Shown: positions 56,201 to 64,000 of the stretch, piece by piece
Numbering within the stretch: the first letter of the stretch is position 1
How the letters are laid out: every line of letters begins with the position of its first letter
Assembly: GCF_001659605.2 (NCBI RefSeq)
Contig: NC_035176.2
Span: 20,523,890 to 20,587,889 of the forward strand
Origin: Manihot esculenta
Taxonomy: Eukaryota > Streptophyta > Magnoliopsida > Malpighiales > Euphorbiaceae
Length of the DNA stretch: 64,000 nt
Direction: 5' to 3'
Position numbers and translations under genes: made by a program
The notes under the pieces: generated by a model
Database searches by the model: none
What the model saw: the letters and a program-made list of their open reading frames with translations, nothing else
What the model was told of the DNA's origin: nothing

Positions 56201-59200
56201 ACATACCAGATGGAGAAGAGGGAGTTTCATGACACTGAGTAGGCTACACAATGACTTTTTTTACTTCTGTTTTGTCTCTTTAAATCTGGTTTATCCAAAG
56301 GTCAAATTTGGTCACCAATAGTCTCCCCCTGTATAATAGTCTCCTGATCACCAATAGTCTCTCCTTGTATAGTAGTCTCCTCTATAGTAAAACGTTCTAG
56401 ATTTATAGGACTAGGAATCATTTCTTCTCTCTCATTGTCCTCCCCCTGAAGAGGTGATGGAGTAGTGCTGAAGTAAGGTTCAGTCTCTCTAAATGTAACA
56501 TCCATTATGACAAAGTATTTCATAGATGGAGAGTGGTCACACTTGTAACCCTTCTGTGTGGGAGAGTATCCAACAAACACACATTTAATAGCTCTCTGAT
56601 CAAGCTTTCCCCCTATCTTAGTATGAACAGAACACGTGCATCCAAATACCTTTGGTGGAATAATATAAACATGTTTCCCTTGTAGCACCTCTAAAAGGCT
56701 TTTAAAGGCAAAAGTTTTGAGATGCATTCTATTAATGAAATAAGTTGCGGCTAAGACCGCATCTCCTCAATAGGTTTTTGGAAGATTCATAGTGAAAAGG
56801 AGAGATCGGGCTACTTCCAACACTATTTTTTCTTTCACCAGCACTATTTTCGGCACTAGTGTAAGGACAACTAGTTTGATACAGTATTCCATTAGACTCC
56901 AGATAAGTAGAAAAACGACTATCCATATACTCTGTACCATTATCAGTTCTCAAAACTTTTATCTTAGCATCAAATTGAGTACAAATCATCGTGTCAAAAG
57001 ATTGAAAGCAAGAAACCACATCACTCTTTGCCTTTATCAAATAAACCCAAGTCATGCGAGTGCAACAATAATCAATAAAAGTAACAAACCAACAATTACT
57101 AGATAGTGAGATCGTTTGAGTAGGTTCCCAAACGTTAGAATGGATGGTCGCAAAAGGGATTGTACTCCTATTGTTATTGGAGGGATAAGAGGTTCTTGTA
57201 TACTTAGCATATTCACAAGCATCACAAACTAAAGAACCACATTGAGCCTTGGAAAATAAATCAGGATAAAGTCTCTAAAACAAAAAAGGATGGGTGTTCT
57301 AACTGTCAATGCCATTGTATGATTTCCTAGTTGACATCCTGTTTTCTTTCAAAAAGAGTCCGAGGTAAATTCAAACCCAGATTCCCTTCCAACATATATA
57401 AGCCATTGTGCAGTCTACCATTGCCAATCCTCTTCCTAATTTGAAGGTTAATGGTCAGGAAAAATTTCAATTCTACAGTTGGGTGCTTTGGTGAGAGTAG
57501 TAACAGATAAAGATTAGCAGGGAGACAAGGAACATAAAGAACAGGTGATAGCTTGATATTTAGAGTACAAATAATAGAACCGGTTCCAGATATAGGAGTG
57601 GAAGAACAATCTGTGATTTTGACAGTGTCTTTTTGTAAACATGGAAGATAATTAAGGAAGTCTTCAGAGGAGCCCGTTATATGTCTATTTGCACCAAAAT
57701 CAATAATTTATGGAGCGGAATCAAGAGACGAAACAAAAGCATTATCAGAATTGATAACTTTTGAATTCACAGAATTTGATGAAAATGGCTTACCTGCTTC
57801 AGCCATGATTCCATTGAATAAATAGATGAATTTACAACAATTAAATGGCTAATTTCTAACAAGATCTAAGGCTAATTTCTAGCGATTGCTGATTTCTAGC
57901 AATTGTAACGGTACAAAGTATTTATAGAAAGATACAGATACGATAGCTGTATAAATCTATACAAATCAAATAAATCTATTTATGGCAACATCCCCCCTCA
58001 AATTGATGCTGATTGATCAAGAAGCATCAATTTGCCAACAAGAAATTGATGACGTTGTCGAGTAAGTGTTTTGGTAAACACATCAACAATTTGTAAAGCT
58101 GTTGAAACATGTGGAAGAGAAATGATACCAGTATTGACAGCATCTTTGATATAATGACAGTCCACTTCAATGTGTTTGGAGTGCTCGTGGTAGACTAGAT
58201 TAGTTGCAATTTGAATAGCACTTGTATTATCGGCATGTTAAAGTTGAACCACATTGAGGAAAGCCAAGCTCATGTAACAACCCTCTAAACCATATAATCT
58301 CCCAACATGCAGCAGACATTGCATGATATTCAAATTCAGTGAAAGCCTTGGAGACCCGATCTTGTTTCTTACTTTTCCAAAATAGCATAGAAGGGCCAAA
58401 AAACTTGCACCATCCTGTGATGGAGTGGCAAGTATTTGGGCATCTTGCCCAATCAGCATTTCTATAGGCACTAAGTTGGAGAGAGGACCACGATGGGAAG
58501 AATAAACCTTGAGATGGAGTACCTAACAGATATCTGATAATGCGACGAACAGTAGCTAAATGAAGATGATGTGGGGAGTGATGGAACTGACTTACTTGCT
58601 GAACAGCAAAAGAGATGTCAGGTCTAGTGATCGTCAAGTAGTTTAAGCTTCTTACTATTTGTTGATACAAAGATGGATCAGAAAGTAGTTATCCCTCCTC
58701 TATGTGATACTTAACATTCATTTTTAGTGGAGTATCAACCAAAGAAGAGTCTTGAAGACCAGCCAACCAAATTAAGTCTTGGGTATATTCATGTTTATGT
58801 AAAAAATACTAGAAGTGGTGGAGTGAACCTCCAACCCCAAGAAGTATGTGAGTTGGCCAATATGAAATGAATCATGAAGCTGTTGCTGCAGGTGAGAAAT
58901 CAATAATGAATCTGTCCTCGTGATTACAATATCATCAACATAGATCAAAAGAATAACAATCTTCTGAGATGTTTTATGGAGAAATAGAGAAGAATCATAT
59001 TGACTTTGTACAGACTGAAATTGAAGCGAGGTAGTTCGAAGCTTCTCAAACCATGCATGGGGAGCCTGATTTAACCCATACAGTGAGCGATTCAGTTTAC
59101 AAACTTCAGTTGTAGAAGAAGAGAACAAACCAGGAAGAGCTGTCATATAAATATCTTCTTTTAAGATCACCATGAAGAAATGCATTTTTGACATCCATTT

Positions 59201-62200
59201 GCTTAAGTGCCCAGCCTTGCGAAGCAGCAATAGCAAGAAGTGTGTGTACAGTAGTCATCTTAGTAACCGGAGCATATATCTCATAATTCACTCCATACTC
59301 TTGCCGATTACCAAGCACAACCAACCGAGCCTTATAACGTTCAAGAGTCCCATAAGAGCGATGTTTGAGAGAGTTAACCCACTTACATCCAATAGGTTTG
59401 ATAGTAGGTGGACATGGAACAATATCCCACGTATGATTCTCTTGAAGAGCCCAAAGCTCCTCTTGCATTGCTTGCTGCCAACACTCATGTTTAACTGCCT
59501 GTGAGTATGAAGATGGAACCATAATAGAAGATAAAGCAGTACTGAATGAGGTTTGATAAGCACCATATCAATCTGGAGGACGTGAGACTCTGCTAGAACG
59601 TCTCAAGGCAAGAGGTTCAGGATCATATGGCAGATCTGGATTCGGAAGAGGCGGTGCTGTCGATTGATGTGCATATACAAGTGTAGGCTTAGAATGATTA
59701 GGTGAGGAAGACGGGCAATCAAAACTCAGAAGAACAATGGCATCAGAAGATGGCTGATCACAAGTGGGAAAGAAATACTTTTAAGAAAAACAACATTTCG
59801 AGAGACTCGTAACCTTTTTGAAGAAGAACCATAGCAAACAAACCCTTTGTGATTGGTACTATATCCCATGAATGCACATTTAATTGATTGAGCAGACAAT
59901 TTATGAGGCTCATGAGATGGCAAATGAACAAAACAAATATATCCAAATGTATGTAGATGCCCATAATGAGGTGTTTGTTGATAAAGACGAAAATAAGGAG
60001 ACTCAAGATTAAGTGTTTGAGATGACAATCTATTAATAAGATAAACTGCAGTAGATAAGGCTTCTACCCAAAATCGAGACAGAACTGAAGACTCAAGTAA
60101 TAAGGTACGAGTAACCTCAAGAAGATGACGATTTTTCCACTCTGCCACACCATTTTGCTGAGGTGTGTGTGGACAAGAGTGTTGTGAGAGAATCCCTTTG
60201 TCTTTCAAAAAATCATGAAATACAGTGGACATATATTCCCCACCAGAATCAGAGGGAAGAACCTTAATAACACTGGAAAATTGAGTTTCAATATAAGCAA
60301 TATTACTTGAAGACGGAAAAGACCTCAAATTTAGAACGAAGGAAATAAATCCAAGTGAATCGACTATAGTTGTCAATAAATGTCACAAAATACTTATAAT
60401 GTGCATGAAAAATAACAGGTAAAATGCTCCACACATCACTATGAATTATATCAAAACATTTATTTGAATGATGGCTAGCAAGAGAAAAAGGAAGAATGGT
60501 ACTTTTTCCTAATTTACAAGTTTCACAAGTAAAAGAAAGACTTGAGAAATTATCTTTATTGCCCAATAAACCAGAATTCAACAAACAAGACAATATTGTC
60601 GAGTTGGGATGTCCCAAACGTTTGTGCCACACCTCACTTTTATTGACAACAGCAGAACAAGCTAATGAAACATTACTAAGAATGGAAAGATGTAAAGGAA
60701 ACAATCGACCGACATTAGGCTCCTTCGCGATCACCTTCCCCGATACCTGATCCTGCACAGCACAACCATCACGAGAGAAATGTACATCAAAGTTATTATC
60801 CATTAATTGACCAACTGAAAGAAAATTATTAGAAAGTCTAGGTGCTAAATAAGCATTATTGAAAGGAGGAATATCACCACCAGCAGTAATGGACAAATGA
60901 TTCCCATTAGCAACCCAAATACGATCTGAACCATGATAGTGATGCACATTTTTCAGCAAATCAGCTGAACCAGTCATGTGATTTGACGCAGCAGAATCAA
61001 TAAGCCAAGATTGAGATAGAGATTGGCTAGTACCTTGAAGACCCAAGGCTGAAAAAGCAGAAACTATCATTTGTTGGACCATTTCAAGAGTCAGAATAGT
61101 TGAGGTGCTGGGTTGAGGCAGAGCTCAGGTGCCAAGGTGAGACTGATCGGTGGATGAACTGTCGGTAATGGCTTGAAAAGCAATGGTTTGGCGATTTTGA
61201 GGACGAATAGTACATTCTTTAATGATATGCCCAGGCCTTTTGCAATAACTGCAAAATTTCTTTGTACGATTTGCAGCTATATGACCATAATTCTTGGAGC
61301 TGAAACATTGGGTCTTGCTCATATCTCGACCCTTGCCTTTGCCTTGTGCCGAATATGCCAAGTACGTATTTCCCATGTTCCTTTGTTCAAGAGTACGGCC
61401 TGATCGTAAGTACGGACGTATTGTGTCATTTCCCATCGTAAGTACGGACGTATTGTGTCATTTCCCATCGTCAAGCAGCCATTTATATCCCTCCGGCGCT
61501 ATGTTCATACAATCCCGGATGTTTAGGGGTCTGTTGCTCCGCGAATCGATCAAGTCGATTGGGCTAGACCTCCTTCAATTAGGCCTGATCCCTGCCCTGT
61601 CCGGCCTGTCCAAGCAAGGCCTGGGCTGCATATTGGTGGACAGACCTGTGTATTAAGTTTTGTTGGGGTTACGGCCCACCCTTCCAACGTGGGTTCAATC
61701 ATAGCCTGGTATCCAAGGACCAGTAATCATCAAACGTATATAGGCTAGTGAGTGAAACACTGAACTAGGTTTATTACTGGCTTGGATTTAAGGTTGTTCA
61801 AGTCAAACTCGGGGATGTAAGGATGTAAAAATGAATATTTCTAGTTAGTTTGTAACAGGGAAAGAAGAACAAATAAGAGAAGAAGGTAAAAGGATAAATG
61901 CAATGAATCCTCCTTCACTTGGGAAATTGAGGTCCATGCACATTTTTACATATGTAGCTACATATGTTCAGATGCTCCTAACTTTTTAAATGCTTACATA
62001 CTTTTGCCCTCTTACCACTGCACTATACGTGCTTGGTTTAAATATTATTATCTATTAGTTGGATTTGCACTATTCTGTGTTTGGATGCGGTGAACTGCAT
62101 TTATCCATGAAACAAGCTTGTGCTAATTGTATTACATGGTTTCCTGATTCTCACACATGCCCATTATGATCTTGTCCTCTTGCAGAAACATTTGTGCGAG

Positions 62201-63695
62201 CAGATGGGGCTTTCATTCCCTTTGCAGAAGATTTTAACATGAACAATGTAACTACATCTGTCAAAGGTGTAGGTGAGATCGGTGATGTTCATATTATCGA
62301 CTTGCAGTCTCCAATTAACAGTCTTATTGGAAGACAGGTGGTCAAAGTTGGAAGAAGCTCTGGCTTGACTACTGGAACTATAATGGCATATGCTCTAGAA
62401 TATAATGATGAAAAAGGAATTTGTTTCTTTACTGATTTTCTTGTTGTTGGAGAGAACCAGCAGCCATTTGATCTTGAAGGTGATAGTGGAAGCCTCATTC
62501 TCTTGACAGGTCAGGATGGTGATAGACCGCAGCCAGTTGGGATCATTTGGGGTGGGACAGCTAATCGAGGTAGGTTGAAGCTTAAAGTTGGCCAACCACC
62601 AGAAAATTGGACTAGTGGAGTTGATCTCGGCCGCCTTCTTGATCTCCTTGAACTTGATCTCATCACAACAAAAGAAGGGCTTCAAGGTTTGTGTACTAGA
62701 ACTAGTTGCTTTTTCTTGTTATACAGAAAGCATTGGGAAAGTAGCTTTGCTTTATGAGTATACAAGAAAACTGAGGAAAAGCAATTTATAAGACAAATTT
62801 TTCTTTTCCTTTTTTATTTTTATTATTATATTTGTGCTGAAAAATTAACTAAAAAAAAAATAAGAATAAAAAGGCAATCTACAAAGTTTTGTTGCCTTGA
62901 AAATAAACAAATTTATATTTTCTGTTACTCGGGCACTTTGTTCTGAAAAGAGGTTATTTTAGCCAGATCCTTAAGAGTTTTCTTTGCAAAAGATAATAAG
63001 TGAAAAGGCAGAAGTAAGTTTGTTATTGATAGATGCCTGCTCTATTCATTTTATGCAAAGGAAAACTAAACCAAATGGAGTTGGTCTATTTGATCAATGT
63101 CGGTTGATATTATATTCATCAAAATAACATGTTATTTCTACTCTGAGAGATGACATTCTGTGAAATTTTAGAAAAATGTAATGGGAATGAGTAGCAACTT
63201 AATAATATATATATATGCATACATTTTCTGTAATAACTCAAGTGTGTTTCTCTTACTTGCATCGATTTCTCATTGCTTTTGTTATTTAATATAGCTGCAG
63301 TGCGAGATCAAAAATATGCATCTGTAGCAGGATTAGATTCTACAGTGGGGGAGTCGTCACCTGATCGGGTGCCATCAAAAGATAGAGTTGAAGAAAACTT
63401 TGAGCCTCTAAATTTAAATATTCGACAAGTTTTAGTTGAAGGAGAATCCCAACAAGGACTGACTGGACCTTCTTTTCACACCGAGTTTCACATAGAAGAT
63501 GGGGTAGAAGCAGTTCCTAATGTAGAACACCAGTTCATTCCAAGTTTTGCAGGGAGGTCTCCGGTTCATGATAAGAGCCAACAGGAAAATGTTGAATTCA
63601 AAAACCTCTTAACATTAAAGAATGGGTCGGATGAGGATCTATATGTATCATTGCAGCTGGGTGAACCTGAACCAAAGAGAAGAAAATCAGATTAG
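40794..63695 (+). CDS. NAL1-like: NAL1-like trypsin-like serine protease, five coding exons
   Basis: The exons 40794-41288, 41587-41730, 52661-52901, 62186-62686 and 63295-63695 join in frame at GT-AG sites to 593 codons plus stop; rice NAL1 is about 580. The N-terminal ~90 residues are Ser/Asn-rich. The conserved start is [19 protein letters not shown], then the protease domain (about 215-470) with His243 ([10 protein letters not shown]), probable Asp300 ([10 protein letters not shown]) and Ser394 ([11 protein letters not shown]); their spacing (57, 94) fits the triad reported for rice NAL1. The tail is acidic and ends [14 protein letters not shown], a possible nuclear signal after an EAR-like LQL. 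In rice NAL1 controls leaf width, vein number and auxin-related development, reportedly by degrading a TOPLESS-related corepressor. No stop or frame error is visible. Confidence 0.93.
41289..41586 (+). other. Intron 1 of the NAL1-like gene
   Basis: 298 bp, GTTAGA...GAGGCAG, T-rich, no inserted elements seen. Of ordinary size. Confidence 0.85.
41587..41730 (+). CDS. NAL1-like: NAL1-like coding exon 2 (48 codons)
   Basis: Between GAGGCAG and GTATTT, phase 0 at both ends. Reads [18 protein letters not shown] to DPCIGSGSQ, the linker into the protease domain. Confidence 0.92.
42503..44170 (-). pseudogene. Copia RT-RNase H remnant in intron 2
   Basis: Minus strand. A polypurine-like GAGAGGGAG run is next to TGTCAGAG (about 42650). 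RNase H fragment: [35 protein letters not shown] (43067-42840). [15 protein letters not shown] with [13 protein letters not shown] (43614-43414), then [17 protein letters not shown] and [16 protein letters not shown] readings to 44100 in shifting frames. Many stops. No gag or integrase seen. A 3' LTR of about 150 bp may start near 42503 (weak). Confidence 0.75.
44171..45262. other. Intron 2 sequence, mostly unassigned
   Basis: AT-rich without coding frames. A 25-bp segment (GCTGATAGGAGGTGAGATGG) is directly repeated at about 44918 and 44947. Near 45082-45110 the minus strand reads CATGATATCAAAACC, similar to a Copia primer site, followed by TGTTGTGAATG; this could be the 5' end of the remnant to its left, but no matching LTR was confirmed. 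Confidence 0.4.
45263..45443 (-). repeat. 3' LTR of element F
   Basis: Starts TGTAGAATTTGAGAGG and matches 51185-51375 closely. The last ~9 bases before the polypurine tract are missing compared with element G's LTR. Confidence 0.82.
45444..47160 (-). pseudogene. RNase H and RT of element F
   Basis: RNase [21 protein letters not shown] (about 45920). [21 protein letters not shown] (about 46400) with [19 protein letters not shown] and [11 protein letters not shown]-terminal RT continues beyond the solo LTR at 46765-47160. Several frameshifts. Same family as element G. Confidence 0.8.
46564..46764 (+). repeat. 201-bp solo LTR in element F, target CCTTC
   Basis: TGTTGACTTATTT...ATTCTTCA flanked by perfect CCTTC repeats (46559-46563, 46765-46769). 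Element G at 55610 has the uninterrupted sequence (AAGCCTTCTTTAG), which confirms an insertion. It contains a TATAAATAG at about 46688 in plus orientation. It is the only inserted LTR in sense with the gene. Confidence 0.92.
47440..48297 (-). pseudogene. Integrase fragment of element F
   Basis: The C-terminal integrase reading ([31 protein letters not shown]) lies at 47657-47872. Further integrase sequence to 48297 is broken by stops. It resumes beyond the nested element from 49756. Confidence 0.75.
48670..49260. repeat. Tandem array, about 12 x 49 bp
   Basis: The unit contains CTAAGTCTCCAAATGTTACC then CTTTATGGGTAACC and ATGAACAGAGCC. Successive starts (for example 48825, 48874) are 49 bp apart, with substitutions and small gaps. 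Within each unit, GTTACCCTTTATGGGTAAC is an imperfect inverted repeat that could form a hairpin. Confidence 0.9.
49395..49508. repeat. Two-copy direct repeat near the element's right LTR
   Basis: CAAACGGCAAACGAA..AGATCTGA.AAGCGGGTTGCAAGG occurs twice, about 67 bp apart, between the 49-bp array and the right LTR. Confidence 0.85.
49756..51184 (-). pseudogene. Protease and leader region of element F
   Basis: Protease reading at 50423-50049: [28 protein letters not shown] (shown for its motif; the D-S-G-A triplet is D-S-D-V here), [13 protein letters not shown]. Upstream is an A19/T7 run (50427-50457). 50460-51184 reads as weak minus frames without gag motifs, ending in a primer-site-like sequence. 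A zinc knuckle and gag core were not found, so gag appears absent. Confidence 0.65.
51185..51375 (-). repeat. 5' LTR of element F
   Basis: TGTAGAATTTGAGAGGAAT... to GGTCAATA, about 191 bp. On the minus strand a sequence like TAGTATCAGAGCCAAGG follows, close to the Copia primer site. Confidence 0.82.
51376..52660. other. Unique part of intron 2
   Basis: T-rich intron sequence with no repeat or coding match. One frame (51809-52090) has no homology I recognise. Ends at the acceptor ATTGTAG. Confidence 0.55.
52661..52901 (+). CDS. NAL1-like: NAL1-like coding exon 3 with catalytic His
   Basis: Between ATTGTAG and GTAATG; it ends in phase 1. Reads [16 protein letters not shown] to [10 protein letters not shown] and includes TNRHVAVD with the catalytic His. 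Confidence 0.92.
52971..53036. repeat. 36-bp tandem duplication
   Basis: AGTACATATATCTACAATCT is repeated 36 bp apart with near identity (starts 52971 and 53007). Confidence 0.85.
53651..53813. repeat. 80-bp tandem duplication in intron 3
   Basis: Two copies starting TATTATGCGA at 53651 and 53731, about 85% alike, sharing ACAGATTGTGT and AAGGGAGAAGCT. Confidence 0.85.
54307..54500 (-). repeat. 3' LTR of element G
   Basis: About 194 bp, similar to the LTRs of F, ending GTTGGTCAACA before the polypurine tract. Confidence 0.85.
54508..56050 (-). pseudogene. RNase H and RT of element G
   Basis: RNase [49 protein letters not shown] (54792-54508). [41 protein letters not shown] (55444-55088), [19 protein letters not shown] (55792-55577). 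The YVDD region near 55450 is damaged. Frames shift several times. Confidence 0.85.
56240..57130 (-). pseudogene. Integrase of element G
   Basis: [18 protein letters not shown] (second catalytic Asp), [20 protein letters not shown] with Glu in place (57055-56732), [20 protein letters not shown] and [14 protein letters not shown] (56727-56302). An in-frame repeat of IQGETIGDQ occurs near 56320-56370. The catalytic core is recognisable but broken at about 56730. Confidence 0.85.
57140..57805 (-). pseudogene. Protease and N-terminus of element G
   Basis: The reading begins next to the LTR of H with [12 protein letters not shown], then [13 protein letters not shown], a stop, and [18 protein letters not shown] (D-F-G-A: Ser changed to Phe), [12 protein letters not shown]. 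No gag lies between the apparent start and the protease, as in element F. Confidence 0.65.
57806..57990 (-). repeat. Probable 3' LTR of element H
   Basis: 185 bp between element G's protease region and the polypurine tract (57991-58005), with TG...CA termini. Without a second copy the left border is inferred. Confidence 0.6.
58010..58690 (-). pseudogene. RNase H of element H
   Basis: [40 protein letters not shown] (Asp of the first motif), [35 protein letters not shown]. Mostly one frame (58670-58227). Confidence 0.85.
58691..59570 (-). pseudogene. Reverse transcriptase of element H
   Basis: N-terminal [36 protein letters not shown] (59522-59106); [14 protein letters not shown] and catalytic [15 protein letters not shown] with [16 protein letters not shown] (59236-58772). 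Frameshifted once near 59110-59230. Confidence 0.88.
59571..60960 (-). pseudogene. Integrase of element H
   Basis: Zinc finger [13 protein letters not shown]...CETCKLGKS; first Asp in [12 protein letters not shown]; a frame change near 60340; second Asp in [11 protein letters not shown]; Glu region [20 protein letters not shown] (Glu present); [29 protein letters not shown]. The catalytic residues are all visible but split across two frames. Confidence 0.88.
60961..61440 (-). pseudogene. Protease and gag C-terminus of element H
   Basis: Protease active site [14 protein letters not shown] (D-S-A where D-S-G is usual). Gag zinc knuckle [14 protein letters not shown] (CX2CX4HX4C, intact) at about 61210-61255, preceded by a basic GKGKGRD segment. 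A stop near 61124 separates the two. The gag N-terminus is missing. Confidence 0.82.
61404..61470. repeat. 33-bp tandem duplication at the end of element H
   Basis: GTAAGTACGGACGTATTGTG through TTTCCCATC is present twice in a row, identical by eye (about 61404-61436 and 61438-61470). Confidence 0.9.
61471..62185. other. Right part of intron 3
   Basis: 61471-61720 is GC-richer than the rest of the intron, with no recognised coding or LTR features. 61720-62185 is ordinary AT-rich intron ending CTTGCAG. Confidence 0.5.
62186..62686 (+). CDS. NAL1-like: NAL1-like coding exon 4 with catalytic Asp and Ser
   Basis: Between TTGCAG and GTTTGT; phase 1 in and out. Starts [10 protein letters not shown], includes [11 protein letters not shown] and GDSGSLILL, ends TTKEGLQ. 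Confidence 0.92.
62687..63294 (+). other. Intron 4 of the NAL1-like gene
   Basis: 608 bp, GTTTGT...ATATAG, AT-rich with a short TA run near 63205. No inserted elements. Confidence 0.8.
63295..63695 (+). CDS. NAL1-like: NAL1-like coding exon 5, C-terminal tail
   Basis: After ATATAG. Reads [15 protein letters not shown] through an acidic, probably disordered tail to [10 protein letters not shown] and TAG. Confidence 0.92.
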
Positions 63696-64000
63696 TATTT
63701 TAGTCATTGAAGAATCCAAATCAAGAAACAAGGGGATATTCCTATGTGGCTTGGAGAAACTCCTTTCAAAGATGAGCTTGCAAGGCTATCCCTTGTTCTG
63801 GCTTGGACTTTAAAATTCTAATTTGTAAGTATCCTGAAGTGTTAAATTGCAGAAAAGAAATTTTAAGGTTCATGCCTTAAAGGCTTAAGCTAGGTTCAGT
63901 ATGTGGAAAAAAAACTAGGTTCAGTATCATTCTTTTTTTCTTTACTTTTCTTGTTTTGTTCAAGGTTACAACCTTAGGTTACATATGTGGGTCATACAGC
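63696..64000 (+). other. 3'UTR and downstream sequence
   Basis: Follows the TAG of the NAL1-like gene. T-rich with A runs. A 20-bp segment (AACTAGGTTCAGTAT-like) repeats at about 63888 and 63912. No clear AATAAA signal; the transcript end is not determined. Confidence 0.4.

Larger units (their letters stand above)
54307..57805 (-). mobile_element. Copia element G, antisense in intron 3
   Basis: 3' LTR 54307-54500 (TGTGAAGAATTTTGGG...GGTCAACA), polypurine tract CTTGAGGAGGAG on the minus strand, then RNase H, RT, integrase and protease. Same family as F. The right end at 57805 abuts the LTR of H. No 5' LTR. It carries no solo LTR at the site corresponding to 46564. Confidence 0.85.
57806..61470 (-). 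mobile_element. Copia element H, antisense in intron 3
   Basis: Probable 3' LTR 57806-57990 (TGATTCCATTG...ATGGCAACA), minus-strand polypurine tract CAATTTGAGGGGGG, then RNase H, RT, integrase, protease and gag zinc knuckle to about 61440. No 5' LTR seen. Better preserved than F and G. Confidence 0.85.
52902..62185 (+). other. Intron 3, 9.3 kb, with two antisense Copia elements
   Basis: GTAATG...TTGCAG. Contains element G (54307-57805) and element H (57806 to about 61470), and short unique flanks with small tandem duplications. Confidence 0.85.

Noticed and set aside
61294..61656. 120-codon plus-strand frame
   Set aside because: It overlaps the antisense gag of element H and a duplicated 33-bp segment; no family features.

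Overview
This is plant nuclear DNA. It holds spliced exons with GT-AG introns, LTR retrotransposons primed from initiator-Met tRNA, and one intact intron-containing gene of a plant-specific protease family. The style of the long LTRs and the AT-rich background suggest a eudicot, perhaps Euphorbiaceae (cassava or rubber relatives); that placement is a low-confidence impression. I see no tRNA, rRNA, CRISPR or prokaryote-type operon.

Left part (1 to about 37.3 kb): a nest of LTR retrotransposons with almost no unique DNA. The oldest layer I can see is a decayed coiled-coil coding remnant (18.8-19.2 kb). An Athila-like LTR (Z) and a Ty1/Copia element (19.2-28.6 kb) landed next to or in it. Athila-like element B (minus strand) is inserted in Z. 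B was then broken by a plus-strand Athila-like element A (3' end at 1-2010), by a solo LTR (3188-4731, target duplication GAGAG) and by an 8.8-kb rearranged Tekay-like Gypsy insertion (5210-14037, CTTGT/CTTGC). A solo Copia LTR sits in Z (16400-17909). The full Copia element carries a solo Tekay-type LTR (21710-24079, ACCAA), and its 3' LTR is cut by Athila-like element D (28566 to about 37275). D lacks an integrase and carries another solo Tekay-type LTR (30879-33156, TTCTC).

Right part (about 37.3-64 kb): an AT-rich flank, then one plus-strand protein-coding gene of the NARROW LEAF 1 (NAL1) trypsin-like serine protease family. Five coding exons (40794-41288, 41587-41730, 52661-52901, 62186-62686, 63295-63695) join in frame to 593 codons. 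A 5'UTR intron is likely. Two introns are swollen to 10.9 and 9.3 kb, mainly by four decayed Copia elements, all antisense to the gene, plus a 201-bp solo LTR and a 1.46-kb non-coding LTR element with a 49-bp tandem array.

The most unusual object is the 5210-14037 insertion. It has normal LTR termini and a near-perfect target duplication, but inside it is a patchwork: integrase split across opposite strands, LTR segments between RT and RNase H, a duplicated RT-LTR block, and about 450-bp inverted LTR arms. That arrangement suggests the DNA was rearranged before it integrated.
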